Part shown: positions 41,286 through 50,933 of the stretch, piece after piece
How positions within the stretch are numbered: the stretch's first letter is position 1
How the letters are laid out: every line of letters starts with the position of its first letter
Origin: Micromonospora citrea
GTDB lineage: Bacteria > Actinomycetota > Actinomycetes > Mycobacteriales > Micromonosporaceae
DNA: 64,000 bases
Reading direction: 5' to 3'
Assembly (NCBI RefSeq): GCF_900090315.1
Contig: NZ_FMHZ01000002.1
Location: forward strand, 682,001 to 746,000
Position numbers and translations under genes: made by a program
Notes under the pieces: generated by a model
The model's input: the letters and a program-made list of their open reading frames with translations, nothing else
Databases searched by the model: none
What the model was told of the DNA's origin: nothing

Positions 41286-41738
41286 ATGAGTGAGGAAATG
41301 TACTCCGTCGAGCAGGTGGCCGAACGGCTCGGCCTGCACGTGCGCACCGTCCGGGGCTACATCCGCGCCGGCCGGCTGCGGGCGGTGCGGATCGGCAAGC
41401 AGTACCGGATCGCCCGCGCCGACCTGGACGCGCTGACCGGGCGACCGCGGCCGGCCCGTCCCACCACCTCGGCGGTGGAGGTGTCGAGCATCGTGCAGAT
41501 CGACGGCGTCGACCGCGCCGCGGCCGACCGCCTCGGCACGCTCGCCCTGGCCGGGGCGGGCACCGACCGCGACACCGGGCAGCCACTGCGCATCCAGACC
41601 GTCCACGACGAGGAGCGGCACCGCATGAAGATCGTGATACTGGGCGGCGCCGCCGCCACCGCCGAGGTGCTGCGTCTGCTCGACGCGGTGCTCGACGGCG
41701 ACAACGGCCTGCTCGGCCGGGAGGTGGACGGTGTCTGA
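41286..41738 (+). CDS. Excisionase/MerR-like HTH protein
   Basis: 150 residues. The N-terminal 55 residues are a helix-turn-helix of the excisionase type (YSVEQVAERLGLHVRTVRGYIRAGRLRAVRIGKQYRI, positions 6-42, in part). The remaining part (about 65-145) is a separate alpha/beta domain (KIVILGGAAATAEVLRLLDAVL). The downstream DUF4180 gene overlaps its end by 8 bases. Stand-alone proteins of this kind usually act as transcription factors rather than phage excisionases, and no integrase is nearby. Confidence 0.82.
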   Translation: MSEEMYSVEQVAERLGLHVRTVRGYIRAGRLRAVRIGKQYRIARADLDALTGRPRPARPTTSAVEVSSIVQIDGVDRAAADRLGTLALAGAGTDRDTGQPLRIQTVHDEERHRMKIVILGGAAATAEVLRLLDAVLDGDNGLLGREVDGV

Positions 41739-42105
41739 CGTGATCCAGGAGCGGGCCGGGGTGCCGGTGCTGCTGTGCGACCCGGCCGGGCCCCCGATCG
41801 CCACCGAGCAGGACGCGCTGGACCTGGTCGGCGCGGCCTTCCTCGGCGCCCACGCGGTGGCCGTGCCGGCGGCCCGGCTGGACGCGTCGTTCTTCTCCCT
41901 CGGCACCCGCTTCGCCGGCGACGTGATGCAGAAGTTCGTCAACTACCGGCTGCGCCTGGTCGTCGTCGGGGACATCTCCGCACACCTGGCGGCCAGCGCC
42001 GCCCTGCGCGCCCTCGTCGAGGAGTCGAACAAGGCGGACCACGTGTGGTTCGTCCCGGACCTCGACGCGCTCGACGCCCGGCTGGCGGCGGCCGCGACCC
42101 GGTGA
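41731..42105 (+). CDS. DUF4180 protein
   Basis: 124 residues. Family features: GPPIATEQDALDLVGAAF near residue 20, RFAGDVMQKFVNYRLRLVVVGDIS (positions 59-82, part) and NKADHVWFVPDLDAL near the end. Function unknown. GTG 41731 overlaps the HTH gene, so the HTH-DUF4180 pair is a two-gene operon often seen in actinobacteria. Confidence 0.82.
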   Translation: MSDVIQERAGVPVLLCDPAGPPIATEQDALDLVGAAFLGAHAVAVPAARLDASFFSLGTRFAGDVMQKFVNYRLRLVVVGDISAHLAASAALRALVEESNKADHVWFVPDLDALDARLAAAATR

Positions 42106-42189
42106 CCGACCGGCCCGGCGGTCGATCGGGCGTGGTCGCGGATGACCACGCCCGAGGTTGCCGGCCGGCGCAGCGGGTAACCGGCGCGG

Positions 42190-43380
42190 ATGAGGCCGGA
42201 GGCCGAGCCGGTGGACGTCGACGAGCCGCTCGCCGTCGACGTACCGCCCGCGCCGCACGACGCCAGCGGCGAGCGCGTGCCGACCCGCGACCTGGCCGGG
42301 TTGGCCCCCGCCGCGCGCCCGGCGCGGCGGTGGACGCCGCGCCGGGTGGTGGCCACGCCGGCGGCCCTGGAGCAGCCGCACGGCCGACGGATCGCCGACC
42401 GGGTCGAGGCCCTCGGCATCGAGGTCGAGCGGCTGCGCGCCAACCGGCTGACCGGCGTGCGCGGGGAGACCGAACGCGAGACGTACGCCCGGGCCAAGGC
42501 GACCATGGCGATCGTGGTCAGCCCGCCGTCGCGCCGGAAGCTGCAACCCATCGCGCCCAGCGCCGACTGGCGGTTCGACCTGGCGGAGGGCTGCCCGGCC
42601 CACTGCCAGTACTGCTACCTCGCCGGCTCGCTCTCCGGCCCGCCGGTCACCCGCGTGTACGCCGACCTGGACGACATCCTCGCCGGCCTGGCCGACTACG
42701 CCGGACGGGGCACGGTGACCAGCCGGGACGCCGACCGGGCGGCCGAGGGCACCACCTTCGAGGCGTCCTGCTACACCGACCCGCTGGCCCTGGAACACCT
42801 CACCGGCAGCTGGCGGCGGGCCGTGGAGCACTTCGCCGGCTGGGACGCCCCGGTGCAGCTGCGGTGGACCACCAAGTACGCCGACGTCGACACGTTCGTG
42901 GGGCTGCCGCACGCCGGCCGCACCCGCGTCCGGTTCAGCGTCAACTGCCGCCCGGTCAGCGAACGGATGGAGGGCGGCACGGCCACGGTGGCGCACCGGC
43001 TGGCGGCGCTGCGCCGGCTCGCCCTCGACGGCTACCCGGTGGGCCTGACCGTCGCGCCGATCATGCCGCTGCCCGGCTGGCGGGAGCACTACGGCGAGCT
43101 GCTCGACGCCGTGGCGGGCGCCGTCGCCGGGGTGCCGGAGCTCGACCTGACCGCCGAGCTGATCACCCACCGGTTCACGCCCGGCAGCAGGGAGGTGCTG
43201 CTCGGCTGGTATCCGCGCACCCGGCTGGAGATGGACGAGTCCACCCGCAGCCGCAAGTACGGCAGGTTCGGCGCGGTCAAGTACGTCTACCCGCGCGACA
43301 CCATGACCGAGCTGCGCTCCTGGTTCGACCGCGAGCTGGCAGATCGGCTGCCCGCCTGCCGCGTCCTCTACTGGACCTGA
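42190..43380 (+). CDS. Spore photoproduct lyase-like radical SAM protein
   Basis: 396 residues. Residues about 115-390 form a SplB-like radical SAM domain with the cluster motif [16 protein letters not shown]. Further SPL-like blocks include [47 protein letters not shown] and [19 protein letters not shown] repairs the spore DNA photoproduct 5-thyminyl-5,6-dihydrothymine. The N-terminal 110 residues are variable. It could repair DNA in spores of this actinobacterium or act on another substrate. Start ATG 42190 has only a weak ribosome site. Confidence 0.82.
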   Translation: MRPEAEPVDVDEPLAVDVPPAPHDASGERVPTRDLAGLAPAARPARRWTPRRVVATPAALEQPHGRRIADRVEALGIEVERLRANRLTGVRGETERETYARAKATMAIVVSPPSRRKLQPIAPSADWRFDLAEGCPAHCQYCYLAGSLSGPPVTRVYADLDDILAGLADYAGRGTVTSRDADRAAEGTTFEASCYTDPLALEHLTGSWRRAVEHFAGWDAPVQLRWTTKYADVDTFVGLPHAGRTRVRFSVNCRPVSERMEGGTATVAHRLAALRRLALDGYPVGLTVAPIMPLPGWREHYGELLDAVAGAVAGVPELDLTAELITHRFTPGSREVLLGWYPRTRLEMDESTRSRKYGRFGAVKYVYPRDTMTELRSWFDRELADRLPACRVLYWT

Positions 43381-43402
43381 GCATGGGCTACGGTCGACGA
43401 CC

Positions 43403-44185
43403 GTGGCCCTGATGCGCGTCGACTTCCACTCCGAGGTGCTCGGTCTCAGCACCTCGATGACCGTGATCCTGCCCCAGCGGACCTCCTCGCAGATCGGCCT
43501 TGCCGGCAGCGCCCGGCGGGGCGACCCGCCCGTGCTCTACCTGCTGCACGGCCTCTCCGACGACGACACGATCTGGCTGCGTCGCACCTCGATCGAGCGG
43601 TACGTCGCGCCGCTCGGGCTGGCCGTGGTGATGCCCCAGGTGGCGCGCAGCTTCTACACCGACGAGGAGCACGGCAACCGGTACTGGACCTTCCTCAGCG
43701 ACGAACTGCCCCGGGTGTGCCACCAGTTCTTCCGGCTGTCGACGCGGCGGGAGGACACCTTCGTCGCCGGGCTCTCGATGGGCGGCTACGGTGCGGTGAA
43801 GTGGGCGCTGCGCGACCCCGGCCGGTTCGCCGCCGCGGCCAGCCTCTCCGGCGCGCTCGACGTGGCCGCCCGCCACCACCACCCGACCGCGCCCCTCGAC
43901 GCCGCCGTCTGGCACACCGTCTTCGGCGCACGCGCGGTCACCGGCAGCGACGACGACACCCTCGCCCTGCTCGACAAGGTGGCGGGCGCCGACCAGCCCG
44001 CGCTCTACGTCGCCTGCGGCACCGAGGACTTCCTGTACGAGGACAACCTGACCTTCGTCGAGGCGGCCCGCGAGCGGGGCGTCCCGCTCACCGTGGACTT
44101 CTCCCCCGGCACGCACGACTGGGCGTACTGGGACGCGAAGATCCAGGACGTGCTGGCCTGGCTGCCGCTGCGCGCCGACGCCTGA
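43403..44185 (+). CDS. Esterase-D-like alpha/beta hydrolase
   Basis: 260 residues. [25 protein letters not shown] (in part), nucleophile Ser in [12 protein letters not shown], Asp in [11 protein letters not shown] and His in [12 protein letters not shown] give a full esterase-D/acyltransferase-type triad. Related enzymes hydrolyse short esters such as S-formylglutathione or act as tributyrin esterases. No signal peptide. It starts 22 bases after the SPL-like gene, at GTG 43403 or ATG 43412, and may share its promoter. Confidence 0.85.
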   Translation: MALMRVDFHSEVLGLSTSMTVILPQRTSSQIGLAGSARRGDPPVLYLLHGLSDDDTIWLRRTSIERYVAPLGLAVVMPQVARSFYTDEEHGNRYWTFLSDELPRVCHQFFRLSTRREDTFVAGLSMGGYGAVKWALRDPGRFAAAASLSGALDVAARHHHPTAPLDAAVWHTVFGARAVTGSDDDTLALLDKVAGADQPALYVACGTEDFLYEDNLTFVEAARERGVPLTVDFSPGTHDWAYWDAKIQDVLAWLPLRADA

Positions 44186-44239
44186 GCCGCGCGACCGGAG
44201 ACCGACGTGCCCGACGCGCCCGGGGCGTGGGCTGCCCGC

Positions 44240-44746
44240 TCAGGCGCCGACGGTGCCGTCGATGCCCTCGCGGAGGAAGTCGGCGTGGCCGTTGTGCCGC
44301 GCGTACTCGTGGATCAGGTGCAGCATCACCAGCCGCAGCGACACGTCCTCGCCCCACCTGGCGTTGTGGCCGGTCACGTCGAGCGACTCGGCCTCCCGCT
44401 CGATGCGGCGGGAGTGCTCGACCTCCCGCTGCCAGGCGTCGAACGCCTCGGACCGGGTGGCGCCGCTGGCGTCGTACGCCACCTGGTAGTCGCCGGCGTC
44501 CGACCAGACCAGCGGGATGTCCTCGCCGTTGATGACCCGGCGGAACCAGGTGCGCTCGACCTCCGCCATGTGCCGCACGAGGCCGAGCAGGGTGAGGGTG
44601 GACGGCGGCATGGACTGCCGGCGCAGGTCCTCGTCGGACAGCCCCTCGCACTTCATGGCGAGGGTGGCCCGGTGGTAGTCGAGGAAGGCGCGCAGCGTCT
44701 CGCGCTCGCTCCCGGTCAACGGCGGTCCGACGCGTTCGATGGTCAC
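44240..44746 (-). CDS. DinB/DUF664-family protein
   Basis: 168 residues of the DinB-like four-helix bundle: LRAFLDYHRATLAMKCEGLSDEDLR (in part), GLVRHMAEVERTWFRRV and a late HLIHEYARHNGHADFLREG. The three His that bind metal are visible in RHMAEVE, HEYARHNGHAD. In actinobacteria the family includes mycothiol-dependent transferases and detoxification enzymes. GTG 44746 follows GAGAGGGCA. Confidence 0.85.
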   Translation of the reverse strand: MTIERVGPPLTGSERETLRAFLDYHRATLAMKCEGLSDEDLRRQSMPPSTLTLLGLVRHMAEVERTWFRRVINGEDIPLVWSDAGDYQVAYDASGATRSEAFDAWQREVEHSRRIEREAESLDVTGHNARWGEDVSLRLVMLHLIHEYARHNGHADFLREGIDGTVGA

Positions 44747-44875
44747 TGCCCTCTCCCCTCGTCCGGCGGCGCGGCGGCCGCCGGGATGCCCGGTCCGGCT
44801 CCGCGCCACGGCACCCTCCAGAGCTGATCATGCCGGACGGCCGCGCCGCGCGCCTTACCCCCACCGGCCGCCCGG

Positions 44876-45778
44876 TCAGCCGGCCGTCACCGACGACCGG
44901 GCCACCGGCGCGTCGAAGTACGTGTCCGGCCAGGGTTCGTCGCGGTAGCGGTAGTGCCACCACTCGCGGTCGTAGTTGACGAAGCCGGCGTCGGTCATCA
45001 ACTGCCGCAGCAGCCTGCGGTTGTCCCGCGCCACGCCGGTGATCCGGGGCGAGTCGGTGTGCGCCAGCGGGTCGAAGCAGTCGAAGCCGGTGCCCATGTC
45101 GACGCTGTTGTCGCCGAAGCGCTGCCCCCGCGGGGCGGTGCACGACACCAGCGGCTGGCCCGGGGCGTACGGGGCCTGGGCGGGGGTCGGCACGTCGACC
45201 AGGGTCACGTCGACGGTGCTGCCCCGGCTGTGCGCGGTGGGGGCGCCGACGTACCCCTCGTCGAACAGCTTCGACTTCGCCACCCGGGGATAGAACTCCG
45301 CCTTCATCCGCTGCTCGCCGGGCTGCTTCGACCAGGCGACGAAGTCGTCGGCGGCGCGCCGGGGGCGGTAGCAGTCGTACACCTTCAGACTGCGGCCCCG
45401 GGCGAGCGCGGCGTCCTGCACCCGGCGCAGCGCCTCGGCGGCCTGCCGGCTGAGCAGGCAGAGCGGTTCGGGGTAACCGGCGACCGGGCGACCGACGAAG
45501 TTGTGCGCGCCGGCGTACCGGATGTCGGTGCGGATCCGGGAGTCGACGTCGGTGAGGACCACGAAGCCCGGCAGGCGCGGCGCCCCGGCCGCCGTCGGGG
45601 TCGCCGACACCGACACCGACGGCGCCGCCGGCGGGGAGGGCGAGGGCGGCGGAGAGGGCGCGGGCGGCGGCCCCGGCCGCCCGCAGGCCGACGCCAGCGC
45701 CGCGACCGCCACGGCCGCCGCGACGACCCGGGCGGCCGTGCCGCCCCTGCGCCGGCCGCTCACCCCCGCGTTTCCCAC
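44876..45778 (-). CDS. VanX-like D-Ala-D-Ala dipeptidase lipoprotein (M15D)
   Basis: 300 residues. Lipobox ALASAC near residue 32, a Pro/Ser-rich spacer to about 70, then an M15 peptidase: DIRYAGAHNFVGRPV, KVYDCYRPRRAADDF, the zinc motif AHSRGSTVDVTLVD (His and Asp), and EWWHYRY (catalytic Glu and zinc His). Family members split D-Ala-D-Ala. With an export signal and no vanH or vanA gene, it is more likely a wall-turnover or spore-related dipeptidase than a vancomycin-resistance factor. Confidence 0.88.
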   Translation of the reverse strand: MGNAGVSGRRRGGTAARVVAAAVAVAALASACGRPGPPPAPSPPPSPSPPAAPSVSVSATPTAAGAPRLPGFVVLTDVDSRIRTDIRYAGAHNFVGRPVAGYPEPLCLLSRQAAEALRRVQDAALARGRSLKVYDCYRPRRAADDFVAWSKQPGEQRMKAEFYPRVAKSKLFDEGYVGAPTAHSRGSTVDVTLVDVPTPAQAPYAPGQPLVSCTAPRGQRFGDNSVDMGTGFDCFDPLAHTDSPRITGVARDNRRLLRQLMTDAGFVNYDREWWHYRYRDEPWPDTYFDAPVARSSVTAG

Positions 45779-45791
45779 GCCCCCCTGTCTA

Positions 45792-46787
45792 TCAGGGCCC
45801 GGGCCCGTCGGGCCCCGGCTCCGGCGACAGGTGTACGCGCAGGAACCGCAGCGCCGCCTCGTCGTCGTCGATCCCGCCGGCCTCGTGGCCGTTGTAGCGC
45901 CAGACGGACAGCTCCGACGGCCCCGCGCAGGCGTTGACGGCGGCGAAGACCGTCGACGGCGGGACGATCTCGTCCATCAGCGCCACGGAGAAGCGGGCCG
46001 GTGGCCGGCACCGCCGGGCGAGGTTCACCCCGTCGACGTACGCCAGGGTGGCGAACACCCGGTCCTCGGCGTCCCGGTGCACGGCCAGGTAGTCGCGGAT
46101 CTCCCGGTAGGGACGGGTGTCGGTGACGGCCACCGCGCGCGGGATGTCGCACAGGAAGGGCACGCCGGCCACGACGGCCCGCAGGTCGGGCACCAACGCG
46201 GCGACGGCGAGCGCGGCCGCGCCGCCCTGGCTGTGCCCGAGCACGGCGATCCGCGTCGGGTCGACCCCCGGCAACTCGCCGGCCGCGTCCACCGCCCGGA
46301 CGGCGTCGGTGAGGAACCGCCGGTAGTAGTACGTGCGCGGGTCCTCCACGCCCCGGGTCGTCACCCCGGGCGCCTCCGGCCCGGCGGCGGCCGGGTCGGG
46401 GGTGTCGCCCCGGCTCCAGCCGGCCCCCTGACCCCGGGTGTCCATCTGCAGGTGCGCGAAGCCGGCCGACGCCCACAGCAGGTTCTCCAGCGGATGGCCC
46501 CGGCCGCCGCCGTAGCCGGCGTACTGGACGACCGTGGGCAGGGGCCGCCGCCCGGCGCGGGGCAGCCGCAGCCACGCCCGCACCGGCTGCCCCGCGAACC
46601 CGGGAAAGGTGACGTCGAGGACGTCGATCGTGGCCAGCCCGACGTCGACCGGCTCGGCGCGCACCGGCCACCCGCAGGACCGGGACTCGGCGAGGGTCTC
46701 CGCCCAGAACCGGTCGAAGTCCGCCGGCTCCCGCACCCCGCCGCGGTACGCCCGCAGCTGGTCCTCGGGCAGGTCGGTGAGCGCCAC
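45792..46787 (-). CDS. Acetyl-xylan-esterase/cephalosporin-deacetylase-like protein
   Basis: 331 residues, CE7-like. Signatures: DVTFPGFAGQPVRAWLRLP, VQYAGYGGGRGHPLENLLWASAG (in part), nucleophile Ser in LGHSQGGAAAL, catalytic Asp in ALMDEIVPPSTVFAA and His in NGHEAGG. The RGQGAGWSRGDT loop is typical of CE7. No signal peptide, so it would deacetylate imported oligosaccharides in the cytoplasm. GTG 46787 lies 3 bases after the GH3 stop. It is the last gene of the second sugar operon. Confidence 0.9.
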   Translation of the reverse strand: MALTDLPEDQLRAYRGGVREPADFDRFWAETLAESRSCGWPVRAEPVDVGLATIDVLDVTFPGFAGQPVRAWLRLPRAGRRPLPTVVQYAGYGGGRGHPLENLLWASAGFAHLQMDTRGQGAGWSRGDTPDPAAAGPEAPGVTTRGVEDPRTYYYRRFLTDAVRAVDAAGELPGVDPTRIAVLGHSQGGAAALAVAALVPDLRAVVAGVPFLCDIPRAVAVTDTRPYREIRDYLAVHRDAEDRVFATLAYVDGVNLARRCRPPARFSVALMDEIVPPSTVFAAVNACAGPSELSVWRYNGHEAGGIDDDEAALRFLRVHLSPEPGPDGPGP

Positions 46788-46790
46788 CGC

Positions 46791-49169
46791 TCACCCGTGC
46801 CGGGACGTGACGGTGAACCGGGGGTGCAGGCTGCGGGTGTGGTCGACGTGTCGGGCGGGGCCGCGCAGCTCGACGGCCGCGACCAGCCGGTGGTCGGTGC
46901 TCGACGCGGAGAGGCGCAGCTCCAGCTCGCCCGCCTCGACGACCCGCCGCCCGTCGCGGCCCGTGAACGAGAACAGGTCCGCCGGCACGGCCACGTCGAC
47001 CCGGCAGGCCGCGCCCGCGTCCAGCGGCACCCGGTGGTAGCCGATCAGCCGCTGCACCGGCTGGACGACCGACGCCACCGGGTCGTGGGCGTACACCTGC
47101 ACGACCTCGCTGCCCCACCGGGAGCCGGTGTTGCGCAGCGTGAAGCGCAGCCGCAGCTCCCCGTCGGTCGCGGCGTACGGCTCGTCGACCACCAGCTCCG
47201 ACCAGTCGAAGGTGGTGTAGCCGAGGCCGTGGCCGAAGCCGTACGCCGGCGTCGGGTCGACGTTGGAGACGTCGGTGGCCTGGCCGAGGCGCGGCGCCAG
47301 GTAGGTGCTCGGCCCGCCCCCGGGCCGGCGGGGAACGCTGACCGGCAGCCGCCCCTGGGGTTCGACGCGGCCGCTGAGCACGCCCGCGATCGCCGGGGTG
47401 CCCTCCTCGCCGGGGAAGAACGACTGCACGACCGCCGCCGCCTCGTCGACGGCCCGGCCCAGCGCGTACGGCCGCCCGGCCAGCAGCGTCACCACCACCG
47501 GGGTGCCGGTGTCCAGCAGCGCGTCGAGCAGGTGCTGCTGCGCGCCGGGCAGGGCCAGCGACTCCGCGTCGCAGCCCTCGCCGCTGGTGCCCCGGCCGAA
47601 GAGTCCGGCCCGGTCGCCGAGCGCCGCGACCACCACGTCCGCGTCGCGGGCCGCCTCGACGGCCGCCGGCAGGCCCGAGGTGTCGGTGCCGTCGACCGGC
47701 ACGCCGGTCACCGTGACGACGGTGCTGTCGGGGAACTCGGCCCGCAGCGCGTCCGCCAGCGTCGGCAGCGCGATGCCGACGGGCACCTCCGGGTGGCGCG
47801 GTCCGACGTGGGCGGGGAACGAGTAGCAGCCCAGCACCGCCGTGGGGCTCTCCGCCTGCGGTCCGACGAGCGCGATCCGGGCCGGTCGGGCCAGCGGCAG
47901 GGTGCCGTCGTTGGCCAGCAGCACGACGGCCTGCTCGGCGACCTCGCGGGCGAGGGCCCGGTTGGCCGGCGGGTCCAGGTCGACGGTGCCGCGCAGCGCG
48001 TCCGGGTCGGCCAGGTCCGCCCCGGCCAGGGCCGCCGGCACCGGGCTCCATCCGGGGTCGAGCAGGCCGAGCTGGGCCTTCTGCGTCAGCACCCGGCGCA
48101 CGGCCCGGTCGACGAGCGACTCCGGCACCAGGCCGGCGGCGAGGGCCTCGCGCAGCGGCGCGCCGAACGTCTTCACGGTGGGCAGCTCGACGTCGACCCC
48201 GGCGACGAGTGCGGCGGCGGCGGCCTCCTGCCAACTGCCGGCCACCCCGTGCAGGGTGCGCAGGAAGGCGATGCCGAAGTAGTCGGCCACCACCGTGCCG
48301 GTGAATCCCCAGGTCTCGCGGAGCAGCCCGGTCTGCAGTTCCTCGTCGGCGGCGGACGGGACGCCGTCGATGTCGGTGTAGGCGCTCATCACCGACCGTA
48401 CGCCGCTCTCGCGCACCGCCATCTCGAACGGCGGGAGGATGACGTCGGCCCGCTCCCGGAGGCCCATCGACACGGGCGCGAGGTTGCGGCCGGCGCGGGA
48501 GGCCGAGTAGCCGGCGAAGTGCTTGAGGGTGGCGACGACGCCCTCGGACTCCAGGCCCCGCACGTACGCCGTGGCGATCGTGCCGACCAGGTAGGGGTCC
48601 TCGCCGATGGCCTCCTCGACGCGTCCCCATCTCGCGTCGCGCACCACGTCGAGCACCGGCGCGAGCCCCTGGTGCACCCCGACGCGGCGCAGGTCGGCGC
48701 CGATGGCGGCGGCCATCCTGCGGATCAGGCCCGGGTCGAAGGTGGCGCCCCAGGACAGCGGCACCGGGTACGCGGTGGCGCCCCAGGCGGCGAAGCCGGC
48801 CAGGCACTCCTCGTGCGCGATCGCCGGGATGCCGAACCGGTTGGCGGCGGCGATGCGCTGCTGGGTGCGCAGCAGGGACAGCGCGCCCAGCGCGGGGTCG
48901 ACCGGGGCGGTGCCGAACGGGCGGGTCAACTGGCCGAGGCCGTCGTCGAGCAGCGCGTCCAGGTCGACGGGCTCCTCCATCTCGTGCTGGTACGGCGCCA
49001 CCTCGCCGCCGTCGGCCGACGCGCCGACCCACACGCCGTAGAGCTGCGCGATCTTCTCGGGCAGGGTCATGGCGGCGACCAGGGCGTCGACGCGGGTCGC
49101 GACGTCCAGGGCCGGGTCGTTCCACATGGCGGCGTCGGGTTGGATGTCGAGGGTCACGTTGTCGGTCAC
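46791..49169 (-). CDS. GH3 beta-glycosidase (beta-glucosidase/xylosidase type)
   Basis: 792 residues, cytoplasmic. GH3 N-terminal barrel with APVLDVVRDARWGRVEEAIGEDPYLVG, KHFAGYSASRAGRN and the nucleophile Asp296 in GTVVADYFGIAFL. The GH3 C domain carries VVLLANDGTLPL and LLAGRPYALG, and a fibronectin-III-like end shows GYTTFDWSELVV and TLRNTGSRWGSEVVQVY. It releases single sugars from the end of beta-linked oligosaccharides; with a CE7 esterase next to it, acetylated xylo- or gluco-oligosaccharides are likely. GTG 49169 overlaps the permease stop and follows GGGAGGAAA. Confidence 0.92.
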   Translation of the reverse strand: MTDNVTLDIQPDAAMWNDPALDVATRVDALVAAMTLPEKIAQLYGVWVGASADGGEVAPYQHEMEEPVDLDALLDDGLGQLTRPFGTAPVDPALGALSLLRTQQRIAAANRFGIPAIAHEECLAGFAAWGATAYPVPLSWGATFDPGLIRRMAAAIGADLRRVGVHQGLAPVLDVVRDARWGRVEEAIGEDPYLVGTIATAYVRGLESEGVVATLKHFAGYSASRAGRNLAPVSMGLRERADVILPPFEMAVRESGVRSVMSAYTDIDGVPSAADEELQTGLLRETWGFTGTVVADYFGIAFLRTLHGVAGSWQEAAAAALVAGVDVELPTVKTFGAPLREALAAGLVPESLVDRAVRRVLTQKAQLGLLDPGWSPVPAALAGADLADPDALRGTVDLDPPANRALAREVAEQAVVLLANDGTLPLARPARIALVGPQAESPTAVLGCYSFPAHVGPRHPEVPVGIALPTLADALRAEFPDSTVVTVTGVPVDGTDTSGLPAAVEAARDADVVVAALGDRAGLFGRGTSGEGCDAESLALPGAQQHLLDALLDTGTPVVVTLLAGRPYALGRAVDEAAAVVQSFFPGEEGTPAIAGVLSGRVEPQGRLPVSVPRRPGGGPSTYLAPRLGQATDVSNVDPTPAYGFGHGLGYTTFDWSELVVDEPYAATDGELRLRFTLRNTGSRWGSEVVQVYAHDPVASVVQPVQRLIGYHRVPLDAGAACRVDVAVPADLFSFTGRDGRRVVEAGELELRLSASSTDHRLVAAVELRGPARHVDHTRSLHPRFTVTSRHG

Positions 49170-49984
49170 TTTCCTCCCACGCCCATCAGCCCCTGCACCA
49201 GGGCCCGTCGGGCGAACAGATAGACGAGCAGGACGGGCACCATCGACAGCACGACCGCGGCCAGCAGGCCGGGGATGTCGATCCCGTACTGCGTCTGGAA
49301 GTTGTAGAGGCCCAGCGTGATGACCTTGGTGCTGTCGGACTGGGTCAGGATGAGCGGGAACAGGAAGCCGTTCCACGCCTGGAGGGCGGAGAAGACGGCG
49401 ACGGTGGCGATCCCGCCCCGCGACAGCGGCAGCACCAGTTGCAGGAAGACCCGCCCGGGCGAGGCGCCGTCGATGGCCATCGCCTCGTACAGGTCGCCGG
49501 TGATGTCCCGCATGACGCCGCTGAGGATCAGCGCGCAGACCGGCAGGGAGAACGCGGCGGTGGGCAGGATGACGCCGAGCAGGTTGTCGTAGAGGCCCGC
49601 CTTGCTGATCAGGTAGAAGATCGGCACGATGACCGCCTGCGCGGGGACGGCCAGGCCGAGCAGGAACAGCCGGAACACCTGCGAGGTGAGCCGGCTGCGG
49701 CTGCGCACGATCGCGTACGCCAGCGGCGGCACGAGCAGCAGCACGAGGGCCACCACGCTCGCGGTGACCACCAGGGTGTTGAGGAGGTACCGGCCGAAGC
49801 CCTGGTCGAAGGCGCCGGTGTAGTTGTCCAGCGTGAAGGTGTCGGGCAGGGCGAGCGGGCCGTTGCTGCCGTACCCCTCGCGGGTCTGCACGGAGACCGC
49901 GACCATGACGTAGATCGGCAGGCCGATCAGGAGCAGCCAGAGCAGCGCCCCGAGCCCGGCGAACCAGTTCGGACGGTGCCGCAT
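49166..49984 (-). CDS. Sugar ABC transporter permease (MalG type)
   Basis: 272 residues, six spans. The EAA loop YEAMAIDGASPGRVFLQLVLPLSRGG is intact. The long periplasmic N-terminal loop (TREGYGSNGPLALPDTFTLDNY, in part) is typical of MalG/CebG relatives. ATG 49984 overlaps the upstream stop by one base (TGATG) and has GAGGG at six bases. Confidence 0.92.
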   Translation of the reverse strand: MRHRPNWFAGLGALLWLLLIGLPIYVMVAVSVQTREGYGSNGPLALPDTFTLDNYTGAFDQGFGRYLLNTLVVTASVVALVLLLVPPLAYAIVRSRSRLTSQVFRLFLLGLAVPAQAVIVPIFYLISKAGLYDNLLGVILPTAAFSLPVCALILSGVMRDITGDLYEAMAIDGASPGRVFLQLVLPLSRGGIATVAVFSALQAWNGFLFPLILTQSDSTKVITLGLYNFQTQYGIDIPGLLAAVVLSMVPVLLVYLFARRALVQGLMGVGGK

Positions 49985-50925
49985 CACAGGCCCTCCATGG
50001 TGCTGCGCATCTTGTCGTAGCCGGAGACCCGCACCACGATCAGCGAGATGACGGTGGCGACGACGACGAGGAGCAGCGCGATGGCCGCGGCGGCGCCGAA
50101 GTCGAAGCCGCGGAACGCCTGCTCGTACATGTAGTAGGCGGTGATGGTGGTGTCGGTGCCCGGCCCGCCCTGGGTGAGGATCAGGACGGTGTCGAAGGTG
50201 GTCAGCCCGCCGACGACCATGAGGACGACCGAGGTGATCATGGCGTTGCGCAGCTGCGGCAGGGTGACGTGGCGGAACTGGCCCCAGCGGCCGGCCCCGT
50301 CGACCTCGGCGGCCTGGTAGAGCACCTGCGGGACCGCGCGGGCGGCACCCTGGTAGATCAGGGTGTGGAACGGGATGAACTGCCAGCTCGCGACGAAGAC
50401 CAGCACGGCGATCGCGCCGGTGCGGCTGCCGAACAGGTTGCCGTCGCCGAACAGCCAGCGGGCGTGCCCGGGCACCCCGAAGTTCGGGTCGAGCAGCGCC
50501 CGCCACAGCACCGACACGGCGGTGGCCGACAGCAGCAGCGGCAGGAAGAAGATCGCGGACAGCACCGCGCGGTTGCGCTGCCGCCCGGCTGCCCACACCC
50601 CGATCAGCAGGCTCAGCGGGGTCTGCACCAGCACGCCGAGGGCGGTGAGCAGGACGCTCAGCCACAGGCTGTTGATCATGATGGGGTCGCGGGCGAGCCG
50701 CTGCCAGTTGTCCAGCCCGACGAACTCCGCCGAGCCGAGGCCCGCCCAGCTGGTGAAGCTGAGCACGACCACGAGGACCAGCGGGACGAGCGCGAAGAGC
50801 CCGAAGAACAGCGTCGCGGGCAGGGCCCAGGCGAAGCCCGGGCGGCTGACCGTGGGGCCGCCCGGGCGTCGTCGGGCCCGTCGCTGCTCCGGCACGGCGG
50901 GGGCGGCGAGGGTGGTGGTGGACAT
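49984..50925 (-). CDS. Sugar ABC transporter permease (MalF type)
   Basis: 313 residues, six spans after a basic cytoplasmic start (EQRRARRRPGG). The EAA-like loop reads YQAAEVDGAGRWGQFRHVTLPQLR. The block GLTTFDTVLILTQGGPGTDT follows as usual for MalF types. It begins 8 bases past the binding-protein stop and runs into the MalG-type gene. Confidence 0.92.
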   Translation of the reverse strand: MSTTTLAAPAVPEQRRARRRPGGPTVSRPGFAWALPATLFFGLFALVPLVLVVVLSFTSWAGLGSAEFVGLDNWQRLARDPIMINSLWLSVLLTALGVLVQTPLSLLIGVWAAGRQRNRAVLSAIFFLPLLLSATAVSVLWRALLDPNFGVPGHARWLFGDGNLFGSRTGAIAVLVFVASWQFIPFHTLIYQGAARAVPQVLYQAAEVDGAGRWGQFRHVTLPQLRNAMITSVVLMVVGGLTTFDTVLILTQGGPGTDTTITAYYMYEQAFRGFDFGAAAAIALLLVVVATVISLIVVRVSGYDKMRSTMEGL

Positions 50926-50933
50926 GGCGGCGC

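Noticed and set aside
41286..41738. Prophage or integrative element signalled by an excisionase-like protein
   Set aside because: No integrase, attachment duplication or phage genes nearby; stand-alone excisionase-type HTH proteins are usually ordinary regulators.
44876..45778. Vancomycin-resistance gene cluster
   Set aside because: VanX-like protein only; it is an exported lipoprotein and no vanH, vanA or vanRS genes are adjacent.
45501..49223. 1240-residue plus-strand frame opposite the GH3 and esterase genes
   Set aside because: No recognisable domain; it is the antisense reading of well-supported genes.
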